The position numbers and the translations under genes were made by a program. Positions 34,338-46,748 of a stretch of 64,000 nucleotides of DNA are shown here, piece after piece (the stretch's first letter is position 1; each line of letters starts with the position of its first letter). The stretch comes from Rhodotorula mucilaginosa (taxonomy: Eukaryota > Basidiomycota > Microbotryomycetes > Sporidiobolales > Sporidiobolaceae): assembly GCA_034406715.1 (NCBI GenBank), contig CP137868.1, positions 496,001-560,000 of the forward strand. The letters run 5' to 3'. Under the pieces are notes generated by a model. It worked only from the letters and a program-made list of their open reading frames with translations, made no database searches and was not told where the DNA came from.

Positions 34338-36760
34338 TGGCAGCGCTCTTCTCGTCGTGCGTCGAGTCCTCTCTGTGCCGGTTCTGGCCCGCACAGCCCA
34401 CGCTGACACACACGTCCTACACACGCTGGGCGAATGTATAGACTGCCTGCGCCGTTGCACAAAGCTGCAGGAGACGCGCAGGACGAACCGTCTCGCATCC
34501 AGCAGCAGCAGCAGCAGCAATCGACCGCCCTCGCCGTCCAGCTCCCCCAGATCCCGCCGTACGGTCAACGCAAAGGGTGGAAGCCAAAGTCGCAGCTCGA
34601 CTTTGGAGACGGCGGCAGCTACCCTGAATGTCACTGCGCACAGTACCCGCTCGAACTCGGACGGAAAAAGGTGAGCCTCCTTCCACCTCCATCCCTTCCT
34701 TTGACCGGACTCACCAACCGACTTTGCCCCAAACAGACCGCCGCAGGCAACACACTCGCACTCCAGGTCGATGGAGATGGAAATGTCGACTACGGAGTGA
34801 TCGGTGAGTGGCCAACGCCGGCGTCCAATGTGACGCCCCTCCCCGCCGTCACCCTGACCAATTCGTCTCTTGGACAACAGCCCAACAGGGCCAGCGGTCC
34901 GGCGTCCACGTCCAGACCTCATTCAAGGACCTCGTCCCGATGGCTCAGCGGACTGACGTCGCCAAGGACGCCCTCACAATGGAGCGGCCGTCGGAGGACG
35001 AAGTTCAGGCCACAGCCGACCGGACCAAAGCGGCTCTTGAGCGGCTCGTCCAGGGCAAGATCAAGGCGGCGCAGCCCAAGAATGTCGAGCAACGGGGTGG
35101 AGACGTCTCGTACATGCGGTACACGCCTCAGAACGGCGGCGTCGAGAAGCAAAAGATCATCAAGATGGTACGCCTCCCCGTTTTTCATCTGCGCTGTTCG
35201 GGTTGGCTCCGCTCAGGAGCAACGGTCCCAGAACCAGATGCTCACCCTCTCGATCTTCGATAGATGGAAGTGGTCGAGGACCCGCTCGAGCCGCCGCGCT
35301 TCAAGGGCAAGAAAGTGCCTCGCGGTCCGCCCTCGCCGCCGCCCCCCGTCCTTCGTTCGCCGCCCCGCAAAGTCACGGCCCAAGAACAGAAAGAGTGGAT
35401 GATCCCGCCGTGCGTCTCGAACTGGAAGAACAACAAAGGTTACACCATCCCACTCGACAAGCGATTGGCGGCCGACGGACGAGGCTTGCAAGATGTGCGT
35501 ACACGCTCCATGTCTTTCCAAACGCTCGTCACCGATACCCTCGAACGAGTAATGACTGACTCCGTCAAAACAGGTGCAAATCAACGACCGATTCGCCCAG
35601 TTCTCCGAGGCACTCTACGTTGCCGACCGACACGCTCGTGACGAAGTGCGGCAGCGCGCGCTCATGCAGCAAAAGATTGCTCAGAAGGAGAAGGAAGCCA
35701 AGGAGGAGAACCTGCGCATGCTCGCCCAGCGCGCACGCGAGGAGCGGTCCGGCGTCGTGGTTCAGCCTGCTGCTGCTTCGATGGGCGGCAACATCGGCGG
35801 GGCCCTCGCAGGGTACGGCAGCGGTTCGGACAGTGAGGACGAGGAGTCGGCAGCGATCGCCCGTGGCGCGCAGGGGCAACGCGCGCCGAGCACGGTCGCT
35901 TCGGACGATTCGGAGGCCGAGGAGGCGGGCCGAGATGCGGGCGAGACGGAGGAGGAACGGAGGGCGGCCAAGGAGCGGGACGAGATGAGGCGCGAGAGGA
36001 GGAAGGAGCGCGAGCGAGAGATGAGGATGAGCCACATGGGCACGGAACAGAGGGCCAAAGTGCTCGCAAAGTGCGTCCCGCCTCTTCTCTTCGCCTCATG
36101 GCTGTTCTCTGGCGGGAGGTCCTCGCTTGCAGTCAGGCTGATTCTGACGTGTGCTACCGGAACGCACAGGGCTACCGGCCGCGACATTTCGGAAAAGATC
36201 GCCCTCGGGCTCGCCAAGCCGACCGTTTCCAAGGACTCGATGCTCGACGCCCGATTGTTCAACCGGGAGCAGTACTCTGCCTCGTTCGGCGACGAAGACT
36301 CGTACAACTTGTACGACAAGCCGCTCTTTAGTGGATCGTCGGCCGCGGCGGCGATCTACAAGCCGCGTGGGCGCAATGTCGATGACGAGGGGTACGAAGT
36401 CGACCAGGGAGAGGTCGAGAAGGCGATGCGGAACGACCGGTTCGGTCTCGGTGTCGCTGGGTCTGGACGCGGGTTCGAAGGCGCCGACACTTCGGAGGTT
36501 CGCGACGGGTGCGTTTTTTGCTCTCTCCCGTTTCTGACTCAATCGGGGGAAGCGAATCGTGGCTAATTCGCCTCCCCTCCTTTTTTCCTGCCGCACGTCC
36601 TTGTCCAATCAGACCTGTTGCGTTCGAGCGCGACACGGCCGATCCGTTCGGTGTCGACGCGTTCCTCGAGTCGGCCAAGCAGGGTGGCGGTGCGGGCGAG
36701 AAGAAGCGCGGCCTCGACACGGGCGAGGACGAGCGGCGCAAGCGCGCACGGGATGACTAG
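34338..36760 (+). CDS. PRP45: Splicing factor SNW1/SKIP/Prp45
   Basis: Component of the activated spliceosome (NineTeen-associated) and transcription co-regulator, nuclear. The first exon is only 20 nt: ATG at 34338 followed by a GTGCGT intron (34358-34441) gives MAALFSSLPAPLHKAAG, the usual SNW start. The ATG at 34434 gives MYRLPAPLHK but lies inside that intron's end and lacks the family start. Then come RKGWKPKSQLDFGDGG, CHCAQYPLELGRK, QTSFKDLVPM, EDPLEPPRFKGKKVPRGP, and the SNW motif SNWKNNKGYTIPLDKR, with FAQFSEALYVADR just after it. The C-terminal half is charged: Glu/Arg-rich coiled coil, RDISEKIALGLAKP, LFNREQYSASFGDEDSYN, and DPFGVDAFLESAK. Seven GT-AG introns. Confidence 0.95.
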
Positions 36761-37619
36761 ATGGGTTTGCTTTCCGTCGAGGACCTGTTATAGCGGATCA
36801 GCTTCCCCTTTTTTTCACGCGCGCTGCACAGTTTTTGTTCGACTTGTAATCAGATATTGCCACCTTGATTATATCGCCTCAACGCTCGGGCCCTCTTGGC
36901 AGGCCTATATCGTCCTTGCATATCTTTCTCGGAGGCATAGGCACCCTCCGCAACTGTGCTGATTGCCCTTGCATATTCTGGCCTGCCTCAGTCAAGCCGC
37001 GGCTGCAGGCGAAAACGTTATCAGCTTTCGGAAGTCGTCGAGTGGCAAATCAATATCTCGACCTCGCTGTTCGGTAGCGAAGCCCGAATCTGTTACCGGA
37101 GTGGCTACTGCCGACTGCAAACCCGGCTTAAGCACTTTGAGAACCGGCTGCGAGACCAGCGAACGACCTCCGACATAGTGACGCAACATAGTGCGGAGGG
37201 GAGAAAAAAGATTGGGGGAAGCGGGTGGAAAAGTTTGCAGCGGTGAGGGAACAGCCATCTACGGAGACAGCGTCGGATCCCGAGAGACAGATCAGACTGC
37301 AGAAGGCTGTTGAAGTATAGTGGCGTTGTGAGTTTAGCCGAGGGGAAGCTAGCGGTGAAGATGACGGATGCCGGCGGAAGCGTTCGCCCCAACCCCGTTC
37401 GCGTTCGGCGGGGACCGACTCGTTCTCTCCTTCCTCACCCGTGCTCGCCCTTCGGAGCAGTTCTGACTTGTCCAGCTGGTCTTCTGTGACTCTTCAGACG
37501 TTCTCGCAGCTTCCCTTTGCCTTTCCGGAACCGCCCCCAGGCCTTTCCGTCCAGCAGAGCTCTCTCCCCCCTCCGTCGGACTTTCGCCACACAACTCTTC
37601 TCGACCCAGTCAATTCGAG
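36761..37619. promoter_or_regulatory. Upstream region of the delta-9 desaturase gene, 859 nt
   Basis: Follows the SNW1 stop and precedes OLE1 on the same strand. The last 250 nt before the OLE1 start are pyrimidine-rich (many CTT/CTC runs), as in strong basidiomycete promoters. No gene seen. Confidence 0.45.
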
Positions 37620-39512
37620 ATGGCGATGGCAGCAGAGCACGCCGTCACTTCAGCCCTGGCTACGTCCCTGCCTCACTCGGTGGGGCCGGAGGCCGCGGCC
37701 AAGCCGCCTCGCGCGCCGTTGCGCATGCGCCACCCGGACATGACCAACATGCCCGACTCGAGCGACTCGGACCACGATGCGTCCGACTCGGAAGGCGAGA
37801 CGACTGCCGTTGACGATGGCACGTACAACGACGACAACTACGTCCGCAAGGTCCTCGCCAAGGAGAAGCCGTTGCCGCCCATCACGCTCGGCAACCTTTA
37901 CAAGAACATCAACGTCATCTCGACCCTCGCCTTGACCGTCGTTCCCGCTCTGGCCATCTACGGTGCCTTTACGACACCCGTCATGTGGCAGACCGCGCTG
38001 TGGGCCGTCGCGTACTACTTCTACACCGGACTGGGTGAGTTTCGGTTGCCGCGTTGAGATCGTGTTGGGGCTCCTCGTGCTGACCTTTTCTCGCCACCCC
38101 GCAGGTATAACAGCAGGGTACCACAGGCTGTGCGTAGCGCCTAATTTCACCCTGTTACGACCTCTAGTCGTCGAGAACGAGCGATTTTAGTTTCGGAAGC
38201 TGACCGTTCCTTCCTCCCCCCTCTTTTCTCTCTTGCAGGTGGGCCCACCGCGCCTACACCGCCTCCCTGCCGCTGCAGTACTTCCTCGCTCTCGGAGGAA
38301 GTGGTGCCGTCGAAGGTTCCATCAGTAAGTGGCGTGTATTTGACCCCGACGCCACCCGGACCTCCATTGACTCCGACGTCTTTCTTACCCGCAGAGTGGT
38401 GGTCCCGTGGTCACCGTGCTCACCACCGTTACACCGACACCGACCTCGACCCGTACTCGGCCTCGAAGGGTTTCTGGTGGGCGCACGTCGGCTGGATGAT
38501 CGTCAAGCCTCGTCGCCGCCCCGGTGTCGCGGACGTTAGCGACCTTTCCGTCAACCCGGTCGTCCAGTGGCAGCACCGCTGGTACCTGCCCTTGATCGTC
38601 GGCATGGGCTTCGTCTTCCCGACGGTCGTCGCCGGCCTCGGATGGGGCGACTGGCGCGGCGGCTTCTTCTTCGCCGGCGCCGCTCGCCTGCTCTTCGTCC
38701 ACCACTCGACCTTCTGCGTCAACTCGCTCGCTCATTGGCTCGGTGAGACACCGTTCGACGACAAGCATTCGCCGAAGGACCACTGGGTCACCGCGCTCGT
38801 CACCATCGGCGAGGGTTACCACAACTTCCACCACGAGTTCCCGCAAGACTACCGGAACGCGACCAAGTTCTACCAGTGGGACCCGACCAAGCTCTTCATT
38901 CGCACTGCGTCGTTGCTCGGCCTCGCCTCGCAGCTCAAGACGTTCCCGGACAACGAAATCCGCCGCGGCCAGTTCGCGATGAAGCTCAAGGCGATCTCGC
39001 GCCAAGCCGAAGAGATCCAGTGGCCGAAGGACTCGAACCACCTGCCCGTCCTTACGTGGGACGACTTTGAAGCCGAGTGCAAGACGCGGCAGTTGATGGT
39101 CATCGGCGGATTCATCCACGACGTGTCGACTTTTATCGACGAGCACCCGGGCGGCCGCGCCTTGATCAAGACTCGCCTCGGCCGCGACGCTACAACGGCG
39201 TTCTATGGCGGAGTTTACGACCATAGCAACGGGGCCAGCAACGTACTGAGTCGTTACCGCGTCGGCGTCATCTCGGGTGGGTACGAAGTCGAGCACATGA
39301 AGAAGTACAGCGGCCTCATCGACCAGCTCCGCGAATCCGGCGCGGACGGCTGCGCCGGCAAGTCGAACGACCTCTCGGCAGCGGTCAGCAAGCACGTCGT
39401 CATCAAGGGCGACCCGCAGCTCAAGGGCGCGCCGCTCGCATCGGTGGAACGCCCGCCGACCTTCCGGGACACTCGCCTAACGGGCGGTCTTGGTCACGCT
39501 CTGAAGGCTTGA
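37620..39512 (+). CDS. OLE1: Acyl-CoA delta-9 desaturase with C-terminal cytochrome b5 domain
   Basis: Four exons (37620-38034, 38105-38129, 38239-38324, 38395-39512) give 547 residues. It inserts the first double bond in palmitoyl- and stearoyl-CoA in the ER membrane. The three histidine boxes are present: HRLWAH (joined across the second intron), HRAHH, and HNFHH in GEGYHNFHHEFP. Hydrophobic spans (VISTLALTVVPALAIYGAF, WYLPLIVGMGFVFPTVVAG) flank them. The C-terminus carries a fused cytochrome b5 domain with heme ligands in DEHPGGRAL and YDHSNGA, as in yeast Ole1. An acidic N-terminal tail (MPDSSDSDHDASDSEGE) precedes the first span. A partial duplicate follows 1,582 nt downstream. Confidence 0.96.
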
Positions 39513-40378
39513 TGGAACTGAGGTTCCCACCTCTGTTTTGCCTCGTCTTCTAGTGCTGTGCGCCGCGTCGTCCCGCACGACTGTCGCCATCGTCGTTCCT
39601 CCGCTTGTCTGTGTCGTTGTCCATCGCCGTTGTCTCTCTTCGTTTGCATCATCATTTCCCCCCGCGTCATTCTTCGCCGTCGTCGTCGTTCATACGTTAC
39701 CCCTCGTCTGTGGTTGTTTCCCGCTTTCGGTCACCTCCGCCTCTTGGACCATGTTCATCTTTCCGGGCCATGTTCATCTTTTTTCCGGGTCTCGCTCGCC
39801 TCACCAGTCGCATACAGTCTTACACACCCCGTACACACATCATAACGAACTCCTTCCTAGTCTCTCCAGACATGTCGCTCCTTTCTCCTCGTGACTCGGC
39901 GCAGTCTAGATCTGTGCCGATTCGCCTCCTTCCACCTTCCGCTGTAGCCAATACCTTCTTTGCGTCCTGTTTTGCGGAATGCGAGGCCCTAAAAGATACC
40001 TTTCCTGTTCATGTCTTATCAAGAGTGTTGTGCGCCATTTCCGCGATTGTTACTTGGACAGAGGCTCTCTTTTCCGCCACCCATGACACTTTTCTTTCCT
40101 TCACCTTGTCCAGCAGCGGAGCGGGAATTGGGAAGAGCCAAGCGCCTAAAGTCGAGGACCTATCAAGGTAGGTCTGGGTTGATACGGCGACTTCCTGCCG
40201 TCCGGTGCTGTCCGTTCCGAGGCAAACCGAACTCACGATTCTCGAAACTGCCAGAGTGCAGCAATTGCGCAGCAGCGTTGCGAGCAGAAGCAGCTTATCC
40301 AAAGCTTCATGCTCACAGTGAGAAGCTGTTGCACGCAATATACTGTTTCAAACACCGAGGAACCGCTGGAGCACCGCC
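39513..40378. other. Interval between OLE1 and its partial copy, 866 nt
   Basis: The first part is a T/C-rich 3' region of OLE1. The last part (from about 40250) may still hold very decayed homology to the middle of OLE1, but it is too weak to delimit by eye. No gene seen. Confidence 0.45.
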
Positions 40379-41020
40379 CTTGTCAACGTCGGCGAGGGTG
40401 ATCGCATCTTCCGCCTCGAGTTTCCGCAAAACTACCGGATGCGACAAAGGTCTCCCAGCGAGACCCTGCAAAGCTCTTCATTCGCACTGCGTCGCTGCTC
40501 GGTCTCGCCTCGCAGCTCAAGACGTTCCCGGACAACGAGATCCGCCGCGGCCAGTTTACGATGAAGCTCAAGGCGATCTCGCGCCAGGCCGAGGAGATCC
40601 AGTGGCCAAAGGACTCGAACCACCTGCCCGTCCTTACGTGGGACGACTTTGAAGCCGAGTGCAAGACGCGGCAGTTGATGATCATCGGCGGATTCGTCCA
40701 CGACGTTTCGACGTTCATCGACGAGCACCCGGGCGGCCGCGCCTTGATCAAGACTCGCCTCGGCCGCGACGCTACGACAGCGTTCTATGGCGGAGTTTAT
40801 GATCACTCCAACGGGGCCAGCAACGTACTGAGTCGTTACCGCGTCGGCGTCATCTCGGGAGGGTACGAAGTCGAGCACATGAAGAAGTACAGCGGCCTCA
40901 TCGACCAGCTCCGCGAATCCGGCGCGGACGGTTGCGCCGGCAAGTCGAACGACCTCTCGGCAGCGGTCAGCAAGCACGTCGTCATCAAGGGCGACCCGGA
41001 ACTCAAGAGCGCACTGTCGG
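40379..41020 (+). repeat. Partial tandem duplicate of the OLE1 3' half
   Basis: Aligns in direct orientation with 38797-39438 at a nearly constant offset of 1,582 nt. The first 100 nt, which cover the third histidine box, are only about 70% identical and the box reads RIFRLEFP instead of HNFHHEFP. From about 40478 the identity jumps to about 95% (roughly 25 differences in 530 nt by my count, most of them silent) and stops abruptly at the last codons of the OLE1 homology. Confidence 0.92.
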
Positions 41021-41145
41021 CAGGTTCACAGGGCGCGATAAGTGGCACGGTGTTGTCCACCTTCTCATCTCGCCAGACTCCCTTACAATCTGTCTATCGT
41101 TCAGCTATTGTCGTTACCTTCCCCTTTCTCACAAACTATCTGTGA
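40561..41145 (+). CDS. Open cytochrome b5 reading frame in the OLE1 duplicate (gene or young pseudogene)
   Basis: From an ATG that corresponds to an internal Met of OLE1 (38979), the duplicate stays open for 194 codons. Residues 1-150 match the OLE1 C-terminus with only a handful of replacements; the cytochrome b5 domain is whole, with DEHPGGRAL and YDHSNGA supplying both heme ligands. The last 45 residues are new sequence (SAGSQGAISGTVLSTFSSR...) after homology ends. It has no desaturase histidine boxes, so it cannot desaturate. It could be a free cytochrome b5-like protein, a spliced alternative tail, or an untranscribed fragment kept similar by gene conversion. A hydrophobic C-terminal stretch (SAIVVTFPFLTNYL) might act as a weak membrane anchor. 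Whether it is expressed is unknown. Confidence 0.45.
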   Translation: MKLKAISRQAEEIQWPKDSNHLPVLTWDDFEAECKTRQLMIIGGFVHDVSTFIDEHPGGRALIKTRLGRDATTAFYGGVYDHSNGASNVLSRYRVGVISGGYEVEHMKKYSGLIDQLRESGADGCAGKSNDLSAAVSKHVVIKGDPELKSALSAGSQGAISGTVLSTFSSRQTPLQSVYRSAIVVTFPFLTNYL

Positions 41146-41999
41146 CAGTGTCGGCGGAAGCGTTCAACGGCGACTTCCGAGGATGAAGAGGGGAAAAGAG
41201 ACACGAAACGCCACCCCCGTCCTCAGCTTCTTGCGATCCCTTCCCGGGCTCCGGAGCACATCGCTACTACCTTTGTTTGTCTGATGTACTATATTCTTGC
41301 ATGGTCCTCTGCAAGTAACCGAGTTGATCGGGGTTAGAGCGTTGTTGCACTCCCGTCGAGAGTTCCAAAAAAGTTCCCACGACGGAAGAAAGGGTTTCTC
41401 TGCTTCGCGCCAGCTTTTGCCCTCACCCGAAAGCCTGCTCGAGAGTATGGGTGTCGAGCAGACCATACAGGGCGACTTCCGAGGCGAGAGAGCATCGTGG
41501 AAGAGAGAAAACCAAGGTCCCGACTCCACCGCATCTTCACCTTCGCGGGCGGATTCCTCGGCATGTTGTCTGGAATGCATGCCCGAGAAAGCACACATTA
41601 ACACGAAGTGATCATGCAAAGCGCGTACAGTCGAAGAGGCTTTGCCGCCGTCCGCAGCGCAGTGAGAGAGAGAGAGAGAGAAGAAGTCTTCCTCGAGTTC
41701 GACTGCGACAAGGGCGCCAGGCACGAAGTGTCGAGTGACGCTCATCCCGACTATCTCGCCCACTTTGGGGTGCCCGGAATATAGACTGGTTGCAAGCCGA
41801 GAAACCTCATCGAGAGCACAACCTTTTGGTAGCTTTTCTCTCGCGGTTCGTGTTTCTCCTTCGGCTCGCGCATTCCATTCTTCCATCTTTGTGCAGCGAA
41901 GTAGACGTCTCACGCGGTGCAGAGCTCAGCGGACACAGGCCCAAGCCATGCTCTCGAAGAACAAGTTATTGAATCGAGACGGGACAAGTTTTGATTACA
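41146..41999. other. Intergenic, 854 nt
   Basis: Convergent region between the OLE1 duplicate and PRP6. It holds a GA microsatellite at 41664-41682. A 249-codon minus-strand frame (41164-41913) covers most of it but has no family motif and I do not call it. Confidence 0.45.
41664..41682. repeat. (GA)n microsatellite
   Basis: GA dinucleotide run of about nine units in the convergent intergenic region before PRP6. Confidence 0.85.
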
Positions 42000-44900
42000 T
42001 CACGGTGCATCCTCGAGAGCTTCGGAGGCGAGATCCAACAACGCTGGCACGTCCTTGCCTACGTTCTCTGGATCCTTGAGGATAGTGGGCCAGATCTGAC
42101 CGTGTCGAGGGTCGGCTGCGACACATTTGTCCTTGAGGGCAGCTCGGTGTTCCTGCGAGAAGAAAGCGCAGGAATTTAGTCGACGCAAGACGGGCAGCTG
42201 AAAGAGCGCGGGATCAGACCAAGCCTACCTCTGTACCATGCTGCTTCTCAAACTTCCACCACCAGGCCCACGCGTCGCCGTAGTCTGGATCTGCTGCGAC
42301 TGCTCGGCCGAACCAATCGCGCGCCTTTTCGATCTTGCGTTCTGCCCAGAAGAGCCGCGCGACCGTAACGATGACGGACGGAGCGTTGTTCGTCTTCTTG
42401 AGCGCGTCGACCGAGCGAGTCTTGCGGGTTGGTCGCGGCTCGAGCCAGACCGAGTACGAGTGCAAGAGACCGGATGACGGCAAAGCTTGGAGGGCTGCGC
42501 GGGTGTCGAAAGCATGAGTTCCCGAGGCTTCCTATCCCAAATTCGAATGTAAGAGGAAGACGTACCTCGTGCCAACATTGGCTTGTGGGCGCCGGAACCG
42601 TCGCGCTGCTCCACCTGGACGCTCTCGAGCCAAAGCTCTTCGCTTTTCGGGTTCAACGTGCGGCCCTTCTCCAGCAGCGCGCGCGCCTTGATCCGCAAGC
42701 CTGCTTGCTCTTCGAGGCGCGACGCCATGATCCAGAGCGGCGTCGCGGTCGGGCACTTTCGGAGTCCGGCGGCGAGCGCATCCCGCGCCGCAGAAACGTT
42801 GGGCGGCGTCTGCGCCTGCAAGAGCTGGGCGTGCATCATGTGCAGTTTGGCCGAGGACGGGTAGATCTTGAGACCTTGCTTGACCATGTCGAGCGCTGCA
42901 GCGGCGTCGCTGTGAGTTCGCTCAAACACGGCGGACTTGACCCAGATCTGGTGGTACCGGCGACGAGAAAGTTCAGCGAGCGCAGCGGATCATCGAAAGC
43001 CGCAATCACTCACGCGTTCGGTACCCGACACCTCGCGAGCGCGCTGCATGAGTTGCTTCGCCGCCTCGATCTGACCATTCTCGGCCTCCAACTTGACCGC
43101 CGCGAGCCAGATGCCCTCGCTGTCCGGGTTCGACTCGAACGCGCGGCTGAGAATCTGCCGCGCGCCGTCGACGTCGCCGGCGTTCCAAGACTCCTTGGCG
43201 GCCATGAGCCAGAGCACTTCGGCTTGCGGAACCGATTCGACTGCCCGTTCGAGGAGGGCGAGTAGGGAAGCACTGCGGGGGAAAAGGAAGGTTCGAATGA
43301 GCAAACGGCCGCACGAGAGATAAGGAGCGGCGAAAGACGTACTGGTCGCCATGCTGCTTCTCGAGGTCTGCCGCCTTGCGCCAGAGAGACTGTTTCTGAG
43401 GGTAGACGTTCAACGCATAGGCATAGATGGCCCGCGCCGAAGCGACCATGCCCTTGTTCGCCATCGTCTCGGCATCGTCCATCCAGACCGCCTGCCGGTC
43501 CTCCTCGTCGAGGTCGAGATGAATCGTCGCCTTGATGATCGCCTGCGCCGTGACGGTACTGCCCTGTTGTTCCGCCCGCTCCGCCTCGGCGAGCCACTGC
43601 TCTCGCGAGAGTTCGGCACCGTTCTTCTTGAGCGCGGCGACACCGTTGGCGATGATGGCGTCGACTTGAGCAATGTTGCCCTCCTGCTCTTGCAGACGAC
43701 CGGCGGCGATCCAGATCTCGTGCGAAGTCGGGATTGTCTTGCGTGCCTTGTTGAGGACTTGACGGGCGCGATCCGGAGTCTCGAGACGTGCGAGTGCCAG
43801 CCAGAGCTCTTGCGAGTGCGGAATGACCTCGACTGCGCGCGCGAGCAGTACTCGCGCATCTTCCGGGTTCTCCTCGAGCTTGACCGTCTCTTTCCACAGC
43901 TTGACCGAAGCCGGGATATACTCGAGGGCTGTGGGACGAATTGCGCATGAGAAACGATCAATGCTTCGAGCAGCGGAGTAGCGAGACCTTACCTTTGCGG
44001 AGGACGCGCTTTTTCGCTTTGACATCGTTCTCGAGCTCAACGGCCCGCATCCAGATCCGCACCGATTGCGGCAGCTCCTGTATCGCATTGGCGAGGATCA
44101 CTTTCGCGTTCTCATTCGTCTGCGCAGGTCAATCAAATGGAAGAGTCAGTCTCGAGCCGTGACCAGGAGCCAAGTTTTCCTGCTACAAACGCAAGGGGAA
44201 GGACATACGTTCAACTCGCTAGCGCAAAGCCAGACGTCCTCGCTCTTGGGGCATCGCTCGCACCCCTCTGCGATGAGTTTCCGCGCGGCGACTTGCTTCC
44301 CGGCGACGTTTTCGAGCCAAGCTGCGGCGACCCAGCCTGGGGCATGCTTCGGATTGGTCTTGGTGAGGGACTGCAAGAGTGCGCGGGCACGCTTGATATC
44401 GCTGCAGGCGGATTGCGGTCGCGGTCAGTCTCGAGTGGGCGGCCAAGAATTACGCGAAAGGGCGTGATCAGATCAGAGGGGCTCACCCGATCTCTGTCGA
44501 AGTCTTGAGCAACTGGCTGTCCAAGCCAGTCAAGTATCCCTTCGGGTCGATGTTGGTCGAGCCGAGTGCCGAGTCGGTTCCGGCCTGTTCGAGCTTGATC
44601 GAGAGCATCTTTTCTCGCGCTTGACCGATCTCGGCAAAGTCGGTCATGGCGTCGGCGGGAGTCTGCAAGCCTCCCTTCTGTGTGAAACGCGGTGAGATGG
44701 ATCAGCCGGGGGGTGTCACACATCATCAACAGGACATGCAGAAACCACAGGAAGGCGCACCATCTCTTCCTCGGCGAGCGAGCTCTCAAGCGCGTTCTGA
44801 TCCCGGTTCCCGACGAGGATGCTGTCCGGCACGACATAACTCCGGCCTTCCAACCGCGGTTTCTTGACACGGTTACCGATCAGGTTGCTGACTTCGGCTG

Positions 44901-45484
44901 CGAACATCCGACCACGGATTGAGCGGCGGGACCACAAGTACAACGACGACACACTGCCACTTACGCAAGTTGTACCACTCGTCTTCCGACATGTCTGCGA
45001 GCCCTCGCTTCAAGTCGGCAAACTGACTCTGGATGGTCGGCCGTTCCGCGAGGAGTTGCGCCGCTTCCTCCTTCTCGCGCGCCTCTCGTCGCGCTCGCCG
45101 GCGTTCGTCGATCCTCGCGTCGACGGCTTCGTAGATCCGGTCTGCTTCTTCGTCATCTGCCTCGTAGACAGTGCCTGTTCGTAGTCGATGTTAGTCTGGA
45201 CTGGGAAAGACGACGGGGGGCCGTGACCCAGAAAGAGAGAGAGGGAGGGACTCGCCTGCAAAGAGGCCAGTTTCGTTCTCGGGGTCCTGGAACTGGTCGG
45301 GGTTGTACTCTTCCTCCTTGGGTGCTGCCTCTTCGCCTTCTGCGACCTGTTCTCGGGCGGGACCGATATCGCTGCGGGTGGTGAAACCTTGGGCACCACG
45401 ACCGGCACCGGCGACGTAAGAAGGGGGCGGCGCCAGTCGCAGGAAGGCGTAGCGGTCGCCGCGCAGGCCAAAGATGTCGGCCAT
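42000..45484 (-). CDS. PRP6: Pre-mRNA-processing factor 6 (U4/U6.U5 tri-snRNP, HAT/TPR repeats)
   Basis: About twelve exons encode roughly 930 residues. The N-terminus is the Prp1_N domain: [27 protein letters not shown], then [19 protein letters not shown]. The rest is a solenoid of HAT/TPR repeats, each with the W..A..LE pattern: [92 protein letters not shown] and so on to [17 protein letters not shown]6 bridges U5 and U4/U6 snRNPs. The first intron (45175-45255) has a GC donor (GCGAGT) and is needed to make FAGTVYEAD. It ends [13 protein letters not shown]. Other introns are GT-AG. Confidence 0.96.
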
Positions 45485-46748
45485 GGGCGGTTGAGCGAAA
45501 CTTGTGATGCGCTCCCCTACGTGTGCGACTGGTGTTTGAGAGCGAGAGACGATGAGAGGAACCGAGTGTCAGCGGGTCGCACGCGGGTGGGGCTGTATCC
45601 CCTCCTGTAACGAGCGCGAACTCACAGTCGAGAAAGTCTTGATCGCGCTCTGCTGCTCGACTATGCACGCACGTGGCTCGCGGCGGCTGGAGTGCTGATT
45701 CGGGCGAGTCGCGGTTGATCGGCGGATCGAGTGTGGGCGTGTGCACTCGTCGGGAGCAGCGGGCGCGAGGAGAGTCGTTGTGAGTCCGCTTTCAGACGGC
45801 TTTCGGTGGCTGCGGATCGAGCGCAGACTGATCAACTTGGAAGCTGGCGGCCGCAGCTGTCGAACAGAGACGAATCGCAAATTCGACTCTCTCGCTCCGA
45901 CCACCACCTGGCGCTGACAAACAGGCACCAGTACTGCCCGAGTGCGGCCAGTATAGCTCGAAAGACCGCTCGCCACGCCTACGCTCCCGACCCTCAGCCG
46001 TCCGCTCGAGTCTTTGCTCCCGTCTCTTGCGCCGCCCGAAGCCCGACTCGAGTCTCGCTTCGCTGGGCATCTGCACTCCACCCGAAACGAGCTGCTCCAG
46101 TCCAAAACACAATTCGACTCCAAGGCCAAGCTGCCCTTCTCTTGCGCGCGACTCCGCCCCCCCGGGGTGCTGGGCGCACAAAAGCTTTCGCCTCGCCTTC
46201 CCCCGGCCCCGATCGCAAGGGATCTTTGCAACTGAATGTCGACCGCCGATTCCACGACTCCGTGCGCGGTGTACCCCTCGACGCAGTGTTCGTGGACGCA
46301 GCCTCTCCCGCCAAGCTTACGGCCAGAGTAGTGAGCAGTCTTCCCCTCGCTCCGAGCCGTTCCTTCGATTCGCAGCTTGGCCGTGCACATGGGCCGTGCA
46401 CGACGCCCTTCCTGCCGGACTGCCGCATACACGGGCGACCCATAGTCACTTCTCCTTGAGCGCTCCGCCCCATGGCCCGGCCCGCATCATGGCCAACTTG
46501 GCTTCCTCCAAGGCATCAGTCGCCACACATCATGATCTGACCCGCGCCCGTCTTGCGTAGACAGTGTACCATGTACTGCCACGGCGGATTATATACAGTA
46601 CTGGCGAAGAAGACCTTTGTATAGGAAAGACTTGGCAATATTCGAAATTGAAATTTTCGCTCGCCCAAGCCCGAAGAACAGAGAGTCCGCCTGCCGCTGT
46701 TTTGAGACTCGACCGCACTGCGCGCCCGCCGACGGGTGCAGGCTGGCC
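45485..46748. promoter_or_regulatory. Divergent promoter region, 1.26 kb
   Basis: PRP6 (minus) and the PHO80-like cyclin (plus) start from opposite sides. Long open frames on both strands reflect GC-rich composition; none has a family motif. In-frame codons continue upstream of the cyclin start to 46617, so the cyclin could start there. Confidence 0.45.

Noticed and set aside
34434-34500. Start of SNW1 at the ATG at 34434
   Set aside because: The bases up to 34441 are the end of an intron; splicing from an exon at 34338-34357 gives the standard family start MAALFSSLPAPLHK.
41164-41913. 249-codon minus-strand open frame between the OLE1 copy and PRP6
   Set aside because: No family motif, intronless in an intron-rich genome, and overlapped by plus-strand frames of similar quality; GC-rich sequence gives such frames by chance.
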